Made by a program: the position numbers and the translations under genes
Notes under the pieces: model-generated
What the model was told of the DNA's origin: nothing
Seen by the model: only the letters and a program-made list of their open reading frames with translations
Databases searched by the model: none
Source: Firmicutes bacterium UBA2058
GTDB lineage: Bacteria > Bacillota > Clostridia > Tissierellales > Sedimentibacteraceae
Length of the DNA: 17,796 bases
Reading direction: 5' to 3'
NCBI GenBank assembly: GCA_002332905.1
Contig: DDAM01000054.1
Span: 13,395 to 31,190 of the forward strand
In this document: one piece after another, positions 6,782 through 14,870 of the stretch
Numbering within the stretch: the stretch's first letter is position 1
How the letters are laid out: each line of letters starts with the position of its first letter

Positions 6782-8860
6782 ATGGATTTTTTTATAAGAC
6801 ATCTGTTACACAATAAGAAAAAGGTTGTTATATTTTCACTAATTTTAGCTGTCATAGGAGCAATATTATCCTTAACAGTAACAATTAATTATAGTATGGT
6901 GGATTATCTACCATCTGATGCAAAGTCAACAAAAGCTCTATCTATTATGAAAAAAGAATTTACTCAATCTATTCCTAATGGTCAAGTAATGCTAACTAAC
7001 GTTTCAATACAAGAGGTTATAGATTATAAAAATAAACTAAGTAATATAGAAGGAATAACTGAAGTATTATGGCTGGATGACGTTGTAGATATAACTATTC
7101 CAGTTGAATTCTCAGATAAAAAAACTGTTGACTCTTATTATAAAGATGGTAATGCATTAGTTTCCATAACAACTAAATCAGGAAATGAAATTAAAACTTT
7201 AAATTCCATATATGAGGTAATTGGTGAAAACAATTCAGTTTCTGGAGACTTAGTTGATATAGCTACCCAACAATCAATGGCTACTAGTGAGCCAGCTAGA
7301 GCAATGATAATTTTAATACCCATAATTATTATAATTCTTCTTATATCTACTACAAGCTATGTCGAGCCAATTTTATTTTTACTAACAATAGGTATTGCAG
7401 TGCTTATAAATCTTGGTTCTAACATATTCTTAGGTGAAGTTTCCTTTATTACTCAGGCTATAAGTCCAATATTGCAATTGGCAGTTTCACTTGATTATGC
7501 AATTTTTTTACTTCACAGCTATGAAGGCTATAAAAAGCAAACTGACGACCTTAATGAAGCTATGAGGCTAGCTATTAAGCGTTCTATTTCAGCTATTATG
7601 GCTAGCGCAGCTACAACTTTATTTGGCTTTATAGCATTAATGTTTATGAATTTTAGAATAGGCTCTGACCTAGGAATTAACCTTGTTAAGGGAATAATAT
7701 TCAGTTTTCTTTCTGTAATGATTTTTCTTCCTACATTAACTCTGTGCTGTAATAAATGGATTGAGAAAACTAGACATAAAAAAATATTGCCTGAACTTAA
7801 AAACATAAGCAAGAAAACTTCTAAGCTTCGTATTGTAACAGTAATTATTATTTGTATAATTCTTGTTCCGTGTTTTTTAGCACAAGGAAAAAGTACTTTT
7901 ATTTATGGTATGGGAAGCAATCTTTCTAGCACCAGCAGAAGCAGCTATGATACTAAGATAATAAATGAAACCTTTGGAAAGTCAACTGCAATGGTATTAT
8001 TTGTTCCAAAAGGGGATAATGCTAAGGAGGAAATATTGTGTGACGAACTGGAAATAACACCACATGTAACGAGTGTAGTAGCATATGCTAATACAGTAGG
8101 AACTGCTATACCATCTAATTTTCTAAGTGACGATGTACTAAATCAATTTTACTCTGAAAACTATAGTAGAATTATCCTTTATACTAATACTGAATCAGAG
8201 GGTGAAATTGCTTTTTCTACAGTCGATAATATTGAAAAAATTGTCAAAAAGCACTATGGTGAAGAATTTCTTTCACTTGGAAACAGCGTAAGTTTATATG
8301 ATTTAAAAAATGTGGTTGAGAAGGACACAAGTGTAGTAAATTTAATTGCTGTTATTGCAATCACACTGGTACTACTCATTACCTTTAAATCTATTTCGTT
8401 GCCACTTTTACTTTTGTTAACAATAGAAGATTCAATTTGGATAAATTTATCGGTGCCATACTTCACGGGAAATTCCTTATGCTATATTGGTTATTTGGTT
8501 ATTAGCACTGTACAGCTTGGAGCCACAGTAGATTATGCAATTTTGCTTACTGACCACTACATGAATAATAGAAAAACAATGACTGCTAAGGAAGCTATAA
8601 AAATGTCATTAGGTGACACCGCTAAATCAATATTTATTTCTGGCTCAATTCTTGCTTCCGCAGGATTTTGTCTCGGTATAATTTCAAGTGATCAAATAAT
8701 TTCAGAGCTTGGCATTCTGTTAGGTAGGGGAGCCTTTCTATCTGTTGTTATGGTAATATTATTTTTACCAACATTGCTTTTATGTCTTGATAAGATAATA
8801 CCATTTACTACGCTTAATCATAAATTTTATAAGGGAGGAAATAAGTTTGAGAACAAATAA
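6782..8860 (+). CDS. MMPL/RND-superfamily transporter
   Basis: A 692-residue integral membrane protein of the MMPL (RND superfamily) type, expected to export lipids or other hydrophobic compounds across the cytoplasmic membrane using the proton gradient. It has the duplicated RND layout: one N-terminal membrane helix (about 14-35), an extracellular domain, a cluster of about five helices, then a second copy of the same arrangement. The family motif LDYAIFLLHSY in the first half and its counterpart VDYAILLTDHY in the second mark the proton-relay helices with their aspartates. The open frame extends 20 codons upstream across the promoter -10, but GGAGGT at 6772-6777 serves the ATG at 6782. Its stop overlaps the next gene by 14 nt, so the two are one operon, divergent from tetR. 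Substrate unknown. Confidence 0.93.
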   Translation: MDFFIRHLLHNKKKVVIFSLILAVIGAILSLTVTINYSMVDYLPSDAKSTKALSIMKKEFTQSIPNGQVMLTNVSIQEVIDYKNKLSNIEGITEVLWLDDVVDITIPVEFSDKKTVDSYYKDGNALVSITTKSGNEIKTLNSIYEVIGENNSVSGDLVDIATQQSMATSEPARAMIILIPIIIIILLISTTSYVEPILFLLTIGIAVLINLGSNIFLGEVSFITQAISPILQLAVSLDYAIFLLHSYEGYKKQTDDLNEAMRLAIKRSISAIMASAATTLFGFIALMFMNFRIGSDLGINLVKGIIFSFLSVMIFLPTLTLCCNKWIEKTRHKKILPELKNISKKTSKLRIVTVIIICIILVPCFLAQGKSTFIYGMGSNLSSTSRSSYDTKIINETFGKSTAMVLFVPKGDNAKEEILCDELEITPHVTSVVAYANTVGTAIPSNFLSDDVLNQFYSENYSRIILYTNTESEGEIAFSTVDNIEKIVKKHYGEEFLSLGNSVSLYDLKNVVEKDTSVVNLIAVIAITLVLLITFKSISLPLLLLLTIEDSIWINLSVPYFTGNSLCYIGYLVISTVQLGATVDYAILLTDHYMNNRKTMTAKEAIKMSLGDTAKSIFISGSILASAGFCLGIISSDQIISELGILLGRGAFLSVVMVILFLPTLLLCLDKIIPFTTLNHKFYKGGNKFENK

Positions 8861-10277
8861 AAAAACAATATTATCTATTTTATTAATTGCATTAATGCTT
8901 ACTCAAATCTTTAACTCTAAAGTATTTGCTGAATCATCTGGTGCATTTTCTTCTAAAGAGGAGGTTGTATATAGTACTCTTAATACAGATGGAAAAGTCA
9001 ATGGAATATATGTTGTCAATATTTTAGATATTACTAAATCTGGTACTATAAATGATTATGGTAACTATTTAAATATTAAGAATTTAACTAATCTTAAAAA
9101 CATTAATTCTAATGAAGATAATATAACAATTAACGTTGAAGAAGGGAAATTTTATTATCAGGGCAATGCTAAGTCTACTGACTTACCTTGGATTTTTAAT
9201 ATAAAATACACACTTGATAACAAGGAAATACAAGCTAAGGATTTAACAGGCAAAAGCGGAAAGCTTAAAATCGAAATAGATACAACACAAAACAAGATTA
9301 TAGACTCTTCATTTTATCAAAACTATATGATTCAAATATCTGTAACACTTGACAATAATAAATGTAAAAGCATAACTTCTGAAAGTGGAGTGTTTGCTAA
9401 CTCTGGGAAAAATAAGCTTATAACATTTACTGTGATGCCAAATACTGATTTAAGTGCAAGTATTACAACAGATGTATCAGACTTTGAAATGAAGGGGATT
9501 ACAATCACCGCGGTTCCTTTTTCTATGACCTTCGATTTACCAGATACAAAAGAAATGACAAAGGATCTTGTAACATTATCTGAAGCTATAACACAGCTAA
9601 ATGCTGGTACAATAGGATTAGTGGAAGGTGTAAAATCCTTAAATATTGGAATGAATCAACTAAAAGATGGCTCAAATAATTATCAGGCTGGTATAAATGC
9701 ATTAAACAATCAATCTAGTGGATTAACTGAAGCATCTAAAAATATAAATGATTCTTTAGGGACTATTAATTCTTCTTTAAATGCATTATCTGAGCAATTA
9801 GCCGTTGCTATGCCTAATACTGAAATTTCCATGTCATTGGCTCAGATCTCACAAGCATTAGGTTTATTAACAACTAATTACAGTTCATTTAATGATGGGC
9901 TTACAGCTTATACTGGAGGATTATCACAGCTAGCTACAAGCTACAATTCAATAAATGATGGCATTACTTCTATGGCAAATGGAACTGCATCATTGTATGG
10001 TGGTATAGATAAAATGGCAGCTGGTACAAATGAGCTCAATAATCAAACTAAGGATTTGCCTAATCAAATTGATACTGCTATCAATAAATTAATGAGCGAA
10101 TATGATTTTTCTGATTACAAGCCGATATCCTTTGTTTCAGTAAAAAATCAAAATGTAAAATCTGTTCAATTTATTATATCAACAGAAAAAATAGAAAAGG
10201 AAAAAGTTATTGAAAAAGTTGAAGTGCCTAAAAAGGATACTTTTTGGGAAAGACTAAAAAAATTGTTTATTAGATAA
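8847..10277 (+). CDS. Secreted heptad-repeat protein (YhgE/Pip-like xxxLxxG repeats), partner of the MMPL transporter
   Basis: A 476-residue exported protein starting at TTG, served by GGGAGG at 8833-8838 inside the end of the transporter gene; the 14-nt overlap suggests translational coupling. Residues 1-28 are a signal peptide (lysines, a hydrophobic stretch, KVFA cleavage site). A beta-rich N-terminal domain follows to about residue 230. Then comes a long helical region with spaced L-x-x-G units such as QLKDG, SINDG, SMANG, SLYGG and KMAAG, as in the heptad repeats of YhgE/Pip-type proteins. The C-terminus is a Lys/Glu-rich segment ending in an amphipathic helix (FWERLKKLF), with no final membrane helix. 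Proteins of this kind are often encoded beside MMPL transporters in Firmicutes; an accessory role in export or at the envelope is an inference. Confidence 0.85.
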   Translation: MRTNKKTILSILLIALMLTQIFNSKVFAESSGAFSSKEEVVYSTLNTDGKVNGIYVVNILDITKSGTINDYGNYLNIKNLTNLKNINSNEDNITINVEEGKFYYQGNAKSTDLPWIFNIKYTLDNKEIQAKDLTGKSGKLKIEIDTTQNKIIDSSFYQNYMIQISVTLDNNKCKSITSESGVFANSGKNKLITFTVMPNTDLSASITTDVSDFEMKGITITAVPFSMTFDLPDTKEMTKDLVTLSEAITQLNAGTIGLVEGVKSLNIGMNQLKDGSNNYQAGINALNNQSSGLTEASKNINDSLGTINSSLNALSEQLAVAMPNTEISMSLAQISQALGLLTTNYSSFNDGLTAYTGGLSQLATSYNSINDGITSMANGTASLYGGIDKMAAGTNELNNQTKDLPNQIDTAINKLMSEYDFSDYKPISFVSVKNQNVKSVQFIISTEKIEKEKVIEKVEVPKKDTFWERLKKLFIR

Positions 10278-10343
10278 ATAATAATTTAGAGTAACAAGTT
10301 AGTGGATGTATTATTACTTCGATATACTTTTTTTACGAATCTA

Positions 10344-10484
10344 AGCGGAACAAAGCATATAAAAAACGTTTCTGATTCCGTGATTCGGTTTCCCTTGAAT
10401 TTTGAAAACATTAGGGGATAATCCCCTAATGTTTGGAAGGGAAAATCTCATCAAGTCACATAAACGTTTTTTATATACTTCGCT
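10344..10484. repeat. Nested inverted repeats forming a ~140-nt imperfect palindrome
   Basis: Three concentric pairs are exact. The outer pair is ATATAAAAAACGTTT (10357-10371) with AAACGTTTTTTATAT (10462-10476), 15 bp. The middle pair is TTTCCCTT (10389-10396) with AAGGGAAA (10437-10444), 8 bp. The inner pair is AAACATTAGGGGA (10406-10418) with TCCCCTAATGTTT (10422-10434), 13 bp around a 3-nt loop. AGCG/CGCT at 10344-10347 and 10481-10484 may extend the base. No transposase is present. Confidence 0.85.
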
Positions 10485-10497
10485 ATTCATAGCAACC

Positions 10498-10537
10498 GAT
10501 AAACAAAGAAAAATAAAAGAGTTTTTCTTTGTTTATC
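10498..10537. repeat. Perfect 16-bp inverted repeat with 8-nt loop
   Basis: GATAAACAAAGAAAAA (10498-10513) and TTTTTCTTTGTTTATC (10522-10537) are exact reverse complements around TAAAAGAG. It follows the nested palindrome by 13 bp. The sequence after the stem is not T-rich, so it is at best an unusual terminator for the MMPL operon. Confidence 0.85.
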
Positions 10538-10590
10538 TGCGTTTTTGGCAGGTTTGTCTAACAAGCTTGTAAGTCGGTGTAGTCGTGAAA

Positions 10591-10813
10591 GCACGCACTA
10601 ACACAGTAAAAGGTCGAAGTAGTTTAAGTTCAGAGGTCGTGTAAAAGTAAAAATATATTATACCTTCAATGTCCTAGGTTATCACTCCGCTAAAATTTAT
10701 CAGACTTTTTAGATAAATATGTATGCGTGAAATCCTAGTAGAAGAGCACACCAATACAGTAGAAAATCAAAGAAAACAACACTCTACTAAGCTTTCACTT
10801 ACCAATACATTAG
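10591..10813. repeat. Three degenerate direct repeats
   Basis: GCACGCACTAACACAGTAAAAG (from 10591), GCACACCAATACAGTAGAAAAT (from 10746) and CACTTACCAATACATTAG (10796-10813) share a CACnnACCAATACAGTAG-like core. Spacing is about 155 and 50 bp and identity is moderate, so common origin is plausible but not proven. Confidence 0.35.
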
Positions 10814-10826
10814 CTAAGCTAAATTC

Positions 10827-12146
10827 TTATTTTCTGTGTAAATACTCATACATAACTTCTTTTGGAACTAAACTTCCTCCTGTTGCCCATGCAATGTGGG
10901 TAGAGTTTTCCATGTATTCAGATAAGTCATAATCCTTAATGTATTTAGCCATTTCTTCACAGTTTAAGGATATAACTCCTTCAAATGCTGCACAGGCTGA
11001 TGGTTCTATATCAATATTTTCACTATTATGTAGCAATCTTAATATGTCATATAGCTTATAGTCATCAACTGTGAATATACCGCTTAGCATGTTTTCCATG
11101 TACCTACCTACTAGCTTTGATGCCCTTCCAACAGCTAATCCATCTGCTTCAGTTTTGCCGTCTATATTAAAATCTCTTACACTTACCTTATCATGAAGCT
11201 TAGTAGCCATACCTACCAGCATACATGGTGCATGAGTTGGTTCAACAAAAAAGCAATGAACATTATCTCCAAAAACATGCTTTAATCCGAATGCTACTCC
11301 TCCTGGTGCACCACCTATACCACAAGGTAAATAAACAAATAATGGATGTATTTTATCAACCTCTATTTTCATTTCATCAAGCTGATTTTTCAATCTTAGG
11401 GCTGCTACGCTATAACCTAAAAATAAGTTCATTGAATTCTCATCATCCACAAAATAGCTCATTGGATTCTTTGATGATTCTAAGCGACCATTTTCTACAG
11501 CAATTGAATAGTCAGTTTCATATTCTATAACTTCTACACCATAGCTTCTAAGCATTTCTTTTTTCCATGCTTTAGCATCTACAGACATATGTACTATTGT
11601 CTTGAAACCAAGTCTTGAGCTCATAATTCCAATGCTAAGTCCCAAATTACCTGTAGAACCAACTTGAATTGTGTATCTACTAAAGAATTCTCTATTCTTA
11701 TCCAAAGCAAGCACAGAGTAGTCATCAGTTTCTTTTATCAAATCATTTTCTAATGCCAATTTTTCTGCATATCTTAAAACCTCATATATTCCTCCCCTTG
11801 CTTTAATTGAACCTGCAATAGGTAAATGGCTGTCTAATTTTAATAAAAGTTTTCCCAAAATTTGAGTATTATATTTATCTTCAAGCGAATTTTTCATTTT
11901 GCTAACTTCTATAATTTCAGATTCAATTATGCCACTATTTTTTTCAGTTTCACTAAATAATGTTATAATTAGAGGTGCATATCTTTTAAGTCTATTCTCT
12001 GCATCATATATATCATCAATTTTTACATTAAAATTTTCCTTAATAGCGTTAAAGTTTTTAAAATCATCATTTATCCATAATGTTTCATTTAAATCGGCTA
12101 CATTTTTTAAGCATTTATTATTTTGTAACACATCATCTAAATTCAT
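10827..12146 (-). CDS. dsdA: D-serine ammonia-lyase (D-serine dehydratase)
   Basis: DsdA is a PLP enzyme that converts D-serine to pyruvate and ammonia in the cytoplasm, used for detoxification and catabolism. The 439-residue product matches E. coli DsdA (442 residues) from end to end. SHLPIAGSIKARGGIYEVL carries the PLP lysine K115, QVGSTGNLGLSIG (about 161-173) is the phosphate-binding glycine loop, and FVYLPCGIGGAPGGVAFGLK, EPTHAPCM, ADGLAVGRAS and HIAWATGG are also conserved. The frame extends four codons to an upstream ATG, but that ATG overlaps the Shine-Dalgarno: GGGAGG at 12151-12156 lies 4 nt before the ATG at 12146. It has its own promoter behind a strong terminator. No dsdX-type permease or dsdC regulator is adjacent. 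Confidence 0.96.
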   Translation of the reverse strand: MNLDDVLQNNKCLKNVADLNETLWINDDFKNFNAIKENFNVKIDDIYDAENRLKRYAPLIITLFSETEKNSGIIESEIIEVSKMKNSLEDKYNTQILGKLLLKLDSHLPIAGSIKARGGIYEVLRYAEKLALENDLIKETDDYSVLALDKNREFFSRYTIQVGSTGNLGLSIGIMSSRLGFKTIVHMSVDAKAWKKEMLRSYGVEVIEYETDYSIAVENGRLESSKNPMSYFVDDENSMNLFLGYSVAALRLKNQLDEMKIEVDKIHPLFVYLPCGIGGAPGGVAFGLKHVFGDNVHCFFVEPTHAPCMLVGMATKLHDKVSVRDFNIDGKTEADGLAVGRASKLVGRYMENMLSGIFTVDDYKLYDILRLLHNSENIDIEPSACAAFEGVISLNCEEMAKYIKDYDLSEYMENSTHIAWATGGSLVPKEVMYEYLHRK

Positions 12147-12226
12147 ATTTCCTCCCATCGCACCGCTATGTCATAAACTTAGTTTCGACAAATATTTCCT
12201 AGAAAATAATTTATATATTTACATAC

Positions 12227-12254
12227 AGTTTATCATAATTTTTAAAAAATTCAA
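12227..12254 (-). promoter_or_regulatory. Predicted promoter of dsdA
   Basis: Minus strand -35 TTGAAT (12249-12254), 16-bp spacer, -10 TAAACT (12227-12232), directly downstream of the 12265-12286 hairpin. The leader would be about 75 nt. Confidence 0.55.
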
Positions 12255-12255
12255 T

Positions 12256-12294
12256 AAATAAAAAGGAGTCCAAACGCTCGGACTCCCTTATTTA
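12256..12294 (-). terminator. Strong hairpin terminator between the kinase operon and dsdA
   Basis: GGAGTCC (12265-12271) pairs with GGACTCC (12280-12286) around AAACGCTC. The flanks AAATAA and TTATTT can extend it. On the minus strand the stem is followed by TTTTTATTTATTG; on the plus strand by a weaker CTTATTTAT, so it may work both ways. Confidence 0.75.
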
Positions 12295-12407
12295 TAACAT
12301 CCCTCTTAAAATAGACTGAATAAGAAAATAACACTAGAGTACAATCCCTTAAACTCTTCATATTATTTTCATTTCTATTATGTGTTTATTATAATATATT
12401 TTAGAAT

Positions 12408-12446
12408 AAAAAAAACATTAAAACCCGGGAAAACGTTTTTTAATGT
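12408..12446 (-). terminator. Intrinsic terminator of the kinase/response-regulator operon
   Basis: On the minus strand ACATTAAAA and TTTTAATGT (9 bp, 12438-12446 with 12415-12423) enclose a loop containing CCCGGG, and a run of eight T follows (12408-12415). It lies about 50 nt after the kinase stop codon. Confidence 0.7.
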
Positions 12447-12492
12447 CCTTAAGTATTTGAAAACATTTTTTTATAATTACATAATGACAAAA

Positions 12493-13782
12493 CTATCTTT
12501 TTATAAAAATATCTTGTATAAATAGTTCTTCTGTTAGCTCTGTACTTATTTTAATTTTTTCATTTTCTTCTTCAATATCCTGCAATATAGATAATCCATT
12601 TCCTCTATATTCGCCCTTAGTAGAAACTCCAATTTCATATATCTTAGGTGCTTCCTTATAAGTATTTGAAATAGTAATATTGACTTCTTCGCAATCTTCA
12701 TCCTCATCAATTAATATGCTGATGTATTTTTCTTCAGAATCAACTGCACCTTCTATAGCATTATCCATTATTATACCTATTATATTCGCAATCTCTTTTG
12801 GCGAAATATTATTTATAGGAGATATTTCTCCTCTAATAAAGGCCTCTACTCTTAAACCAAAACCTGTTGCACCATTAATTTTATGAACAAGTAATGTTTT
12901 TAAGATGCTATCTTGAATTTTTTCTAAGCCTACATTAGCGCTTATTTTATTCTTTATTTTGTTTTTTAATATATTATCTATAAAATTGCTTATTTCCTTA
13001 GATTTTCCTTCTTGAGCGAAAGCTTTTACAGCTATTAATTGATTATTATGCTCATGCTCCTGCTTTTTAAGTTGTCCGGCAATTTTTTCTACATTAGAAA
13101 TATAATTGTATATTGTATCATAATCATTTTTACTTCTAATTAGCTCCTTAATTTGAAATAGATAAACAATGCTCATAATGATATATGTTAAAAGCAGTAT
13201 AACACCTATAATATATCTTTCGTTGAATATCTCTTCATTTTTTATGCTATAACCAATAAGAGCTAAAAATAATATTGATAATATAATATATACGATAATA
13301 ATATTCATATTTTTTCTTTCAAATCTGTAGTCTTTTATTTCATCGAAAAAGGATTTTGATCTTATAAAATAACTTAAAAGAAATGAAAGCAAAAATAAAA
13401 CTAAAGTCATTAGCATAACTATTGCTGGATAGTACTGAATGTATATTAAATCTACATTAAATATCTTTACAAATATTATTTCTGTAATTTCATTACTAAT
13501 AAAAACTACAGTATAGGATATTACACTTATCAATATAGATATTACATTACCTTTTTTATAGACACTTCCAATAATAATAAAATTTATGATAACTATAAAT
13601 ACAGTTTTTACAATAAAATTTAAATTAGGCATATAGGCTAAAAATATAGCTATAATTAATGCTGCTGTAACAGATATGTAATTTATATACTTGTTTTCAT
13701 TTAACAGCTTAGAAGGCAAAAATGCAACATATAAATAGCTTTTAACGAATGCTTGTAAAAAAAAAGCAAAACTATAGCTCAT
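12493..13782 (-). CDS. GHKL-family sensor histidine kinase (AgrC-like, HPK10)
   Basis: A 429-residue membrane sensor kinase. The first ~212 residues hold about six membrane helices, with no recognisable extracellular domain, as in AgrC-type peptide sensors. The phosphoacceptor region QEHEHNNQL has H243 in the H-[DE]-x-x-N pattern of the HPK10 group. The GHKL ATPase domain follows, with the N-box IIMDNAIEGA (N341) and the G-box STKGEYRGNGLSIL (about 387-400). The ATG overlaps the response-regulator gene by 11 nt, with AAGGAG 7 nt upstream, so the two are translated together as a pair. No agrB or agrD homologue is in the window, so the signal is unknown. It is the last gene of the operon, followed by a terminator. 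Confidence 0.92.
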   Translation of the reverse strand: MSYSFAFFLQAFVKSYLYVAFLPSKLLNENKYINYISVTAALIIAIFLAYMPNLNFIVKTVFIVIINFIIIGSVYKKGNVISILISVISYTVVFISNEITEIIFVKIFNVDLIYIQYYPAIVMLMTLVLFLLSFLLSYFIRSKSFFDEIKDYRFERKNMNIIIVYIILSILFLALIGYSIKNEEIFNERYIIGVILLLTYIIMSIVYLFQIKELIRSKNDYDTIYNYISNVEKIAGQLKKQEHEHNNQLIAVKAFAQEGKSKEISNFIDNILKNKIKNKISANVGLEKIQDSILKTLLVHKINGATGFGLRVEAFIRGEISPINNISPKEIANIIGIIMDNAIEGAVDSEEKYISILIDEDEDCEEVNITISNTYKEAPKIYEIGVSTKGEYRGNGLSILQDIEEENEKIKISTELTEELFIQDIFIKR

Positions 13783-14512
13783 CCTTTAACTCCTTAATTT
13801 TCTTAGCTGAAGTAATAAATATTTGTCCATTTAACATGACTACTTGTCCACTTGAACTTATATGTCGAACGTGATTTTTATTGATAATTATCCCTCTAGA
13901 AATTTGACAAAATCTATCATCTAATTCTTCATTAATTTTTTCTATTGCCTTATATGTTGTATAAATCTCTTTGTTACAACAAGGGTCTAATACAGTTCTA
14001 ATCTCAATTTTTTTACTGTTCTTAATTTTTTCTATAGAAATTATATGTTTAAATCTTATCCTAAATAACTCTTTGAACTCGTTAATTAAAAGAGAGCCAC
14101 TATCTTCCTCTACAACCCTACTATCGATTCTTGTTTTAGCTTCTTCTACAGCACTAATAATATCTAGGCTATAATAGTTAGTTTTTTCTATGAAATCAAC
14201 TGGCTTTATTTTATATTTATAAGTATTAATAATACCAGCTGTATAACTTGATAAAAATATTATTTCATCGTTATAGGCTCTAGCTTTTCTTATTTTTTTA
14301 GCAATTCCATATCCATCAGTTTTTGCATTTTGAAGCTCAATATCTAAAATATAAATAGTAGGGATATTATTATATAATATATATTCATGAAAATTTAAAT
14401 CAAAATCATGAAATTCATAAAGCCTATATTCAAATTTAAGATTTTCTTTTAAACTTTTCTTTAATTTCACGCAAATTTGTGTATCATCATCACAAATAAC
14501 GATATTAATCAT
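13772..14512 (-). CDS. LytTR-family response regulator (AgrA-like)
   Basis: A 246-residue response regulator that should receive phosphate from the adjacent kinase and bind DNA through a LytTR domain. The receiver domain shows the acidic pocket CDDD (D8-D10), the phosphoacceptor D57 in YILDIEL, a conserved S/T near 88-91 (FLSSYT) and K103-P104. The C-terminal half (about 140-246) fits LytTR: FKHIISIEKI, the ERLDDRFCQISRGIIINKNHV-type segment (here DDRFCQISRGIIINKNHV), and a final VMLNGQIFITSAK strand pair. The open frame begins six codons earlier at a TTG that lies over the Shine-Dalgarno; GGAGG with a 6-nt gap supports the ATG at 14512. It sits 26 nt after the 96-residue gene. Confidence 0.93.
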   Translation of the reverse strand: MINIVICDDDTQICVKLKKSLKENLKFEYRLYEFHDFDLNFHEYILYNNIPTIYILDIELQNAKTDGYGIAKKIRKARAYNDEIIFLSSYTAGIINTYKYKIKPVDFIEKTNYYSLDIISAVEEAKTRIDSRVVEEDSGSLLINEFKELFRIRFKHIISIEKIKNSKKIEIRTVLDPCCNKEIYTTYKAIEKINEELDDRFCQISRGIIINKNHVRHISSSGQVVMLNGQIFITSAKKIKELKDEL

Positions 14513-14538
14513 AATATCCCTCCAGGTCAAGAATACAT

Positions 14539-14829
14539 TTAATTAATTTCTATTTTAGCAGCTTTTTCAGGATAAAAATCATTTTGCAAGTCATATATAT
14601 TGTGTGCTGTTGATTCCATTAATGATCTTCCTTCTAATGAATAAGTACGCATAAATCTGTTTTCATTAACAAGTGTCCAGTACTCTTTATCCCAAGTAAG
14701 GTATCCTACATCATCTGTTTCTTTTTCCTTAAGAGTAAATTCAACCTGTCTGTTATTTCTCATAAGGTTTATTAAATCATTAGCTGTAACTTCAAGTTCA
14801 ACTTTATTTATTAAGTCATAAGCCTTCAT
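14539..14829 (-). CDS. Small protein of unknown function, first gene of the two-component operon
   Basis: A 96-residue protein that I do not recognise. It is soluble in appearance, with no signal peptide or membrane helix, no cysteine, and alternating charged and hydrophobic stretches. Predicted by eye, a short strand pair (KVELEVTANDLINLM, QVEFTLKEKE) is followed by a Trp/Tyr-rich segment (YLTWDKEYWTLV) and an acidic C-terminus. The frame extends five codons to a TTG that overlaps the Shine-Dalgarno; GGAGG with an 8-nt gap supports the ATG at 14829. It lies 26 nt before the response regulator, downstream of a clear promoter and a perfect 15-bp inverted repeat, so it is co-transcribed with the AgrA/AgrC-like pair. 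An accessory or regulatory role in that pathway is only an inference. Confidence 0.8.
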   Translation of the reverse strand: MKAYDLINKVELEVTANDLINLMRNNRQVEFTLKEKETDDVGYLTWDKEYWTLVNENRFMRTYSLEGRSLMESTAHNIYDLQNDFYPEKAAKIEIN

Positions 14830-14870
14830 AATTATGTCCTCCAAACATTAATTTAATAATAGTTTCAACT

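Larger units (their letters stand above)
10278..10826. other. Non-coding stretch with long inverted repeats between the MMPL operon and dsdA
   Basis: No convincing gene in 549 bases: short frames lack ribosome binding sites. The left half holds a nested imperfect palindrome (10344-10484) and a perfect 16-bp hairpin (10498-10537). The right half has the palindrome ACAAGCTTGT (10561-10570), CGTG-AAAG-CACG (10584-10595), three degenerate copies of a CAATACAGTA-like unit (10591-10813), and ATTTATC/GATAAAT around 10694-10718. The convergent genes on both sides end here without a classic poly-T terminator. The stretch could be a structured RNA, a decayed non-autonomous element, or a terminator region. 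Confidence 0.6.
12147..12492. other. Intergenic region: dsdA leader and promoter, two terminators
   Basis: Between dsdA and the histidine kinase there is no convincing gene. It holds, from right to left on the minus strand, the kinase-operon terminator (12408-12446), a second strong hairpin (12265-12286), and the dsdA promoter (12227-12254). The dsdA leader carries a possible TGTC-AAACT-A-AGTTT-GACA hairpin at about 12168-12189 just before the ribosome binding site. A 36-codon open frame at 12251-12361 (minus) runs through the hairpin and has no ribosome binding site. Confidence 0.6.

Noticed and set aside
10278..10826. Insertion sequence or transposase remnant
   Set aside because: Palindromes suggest a mobile element, but no frame gives a recognisable transposase fragment and no clear target duplication bounds the region.
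10723..10932. Rightward 69-codon open frame overlapping the end of dsdA
   Set aside because: It has no ribosome binding site and runs antisense over firmly identified dsdA codons; treated as a shadow.
12168..12189. Third copy of the hairpin/ribosome-binding-site cassette before dsdA
   Set aside because: GATGGGAGG and a small upstream hairpin are present, but the stem sequence is unrelated to the hydG/tetR cassette, so it was not counted as a copy.
12251..12361. 36-codon open frame on the minus strand after the histidine kinase, a candidate AgrD-like peptide
   Set aside because: No ribosome binding site, it lies after a terminator and reads through the strong 12265-12286 hairpin, and it lacks the AgrD pattern of a mid-sequence cysteine peptide followed by an acidic tail.
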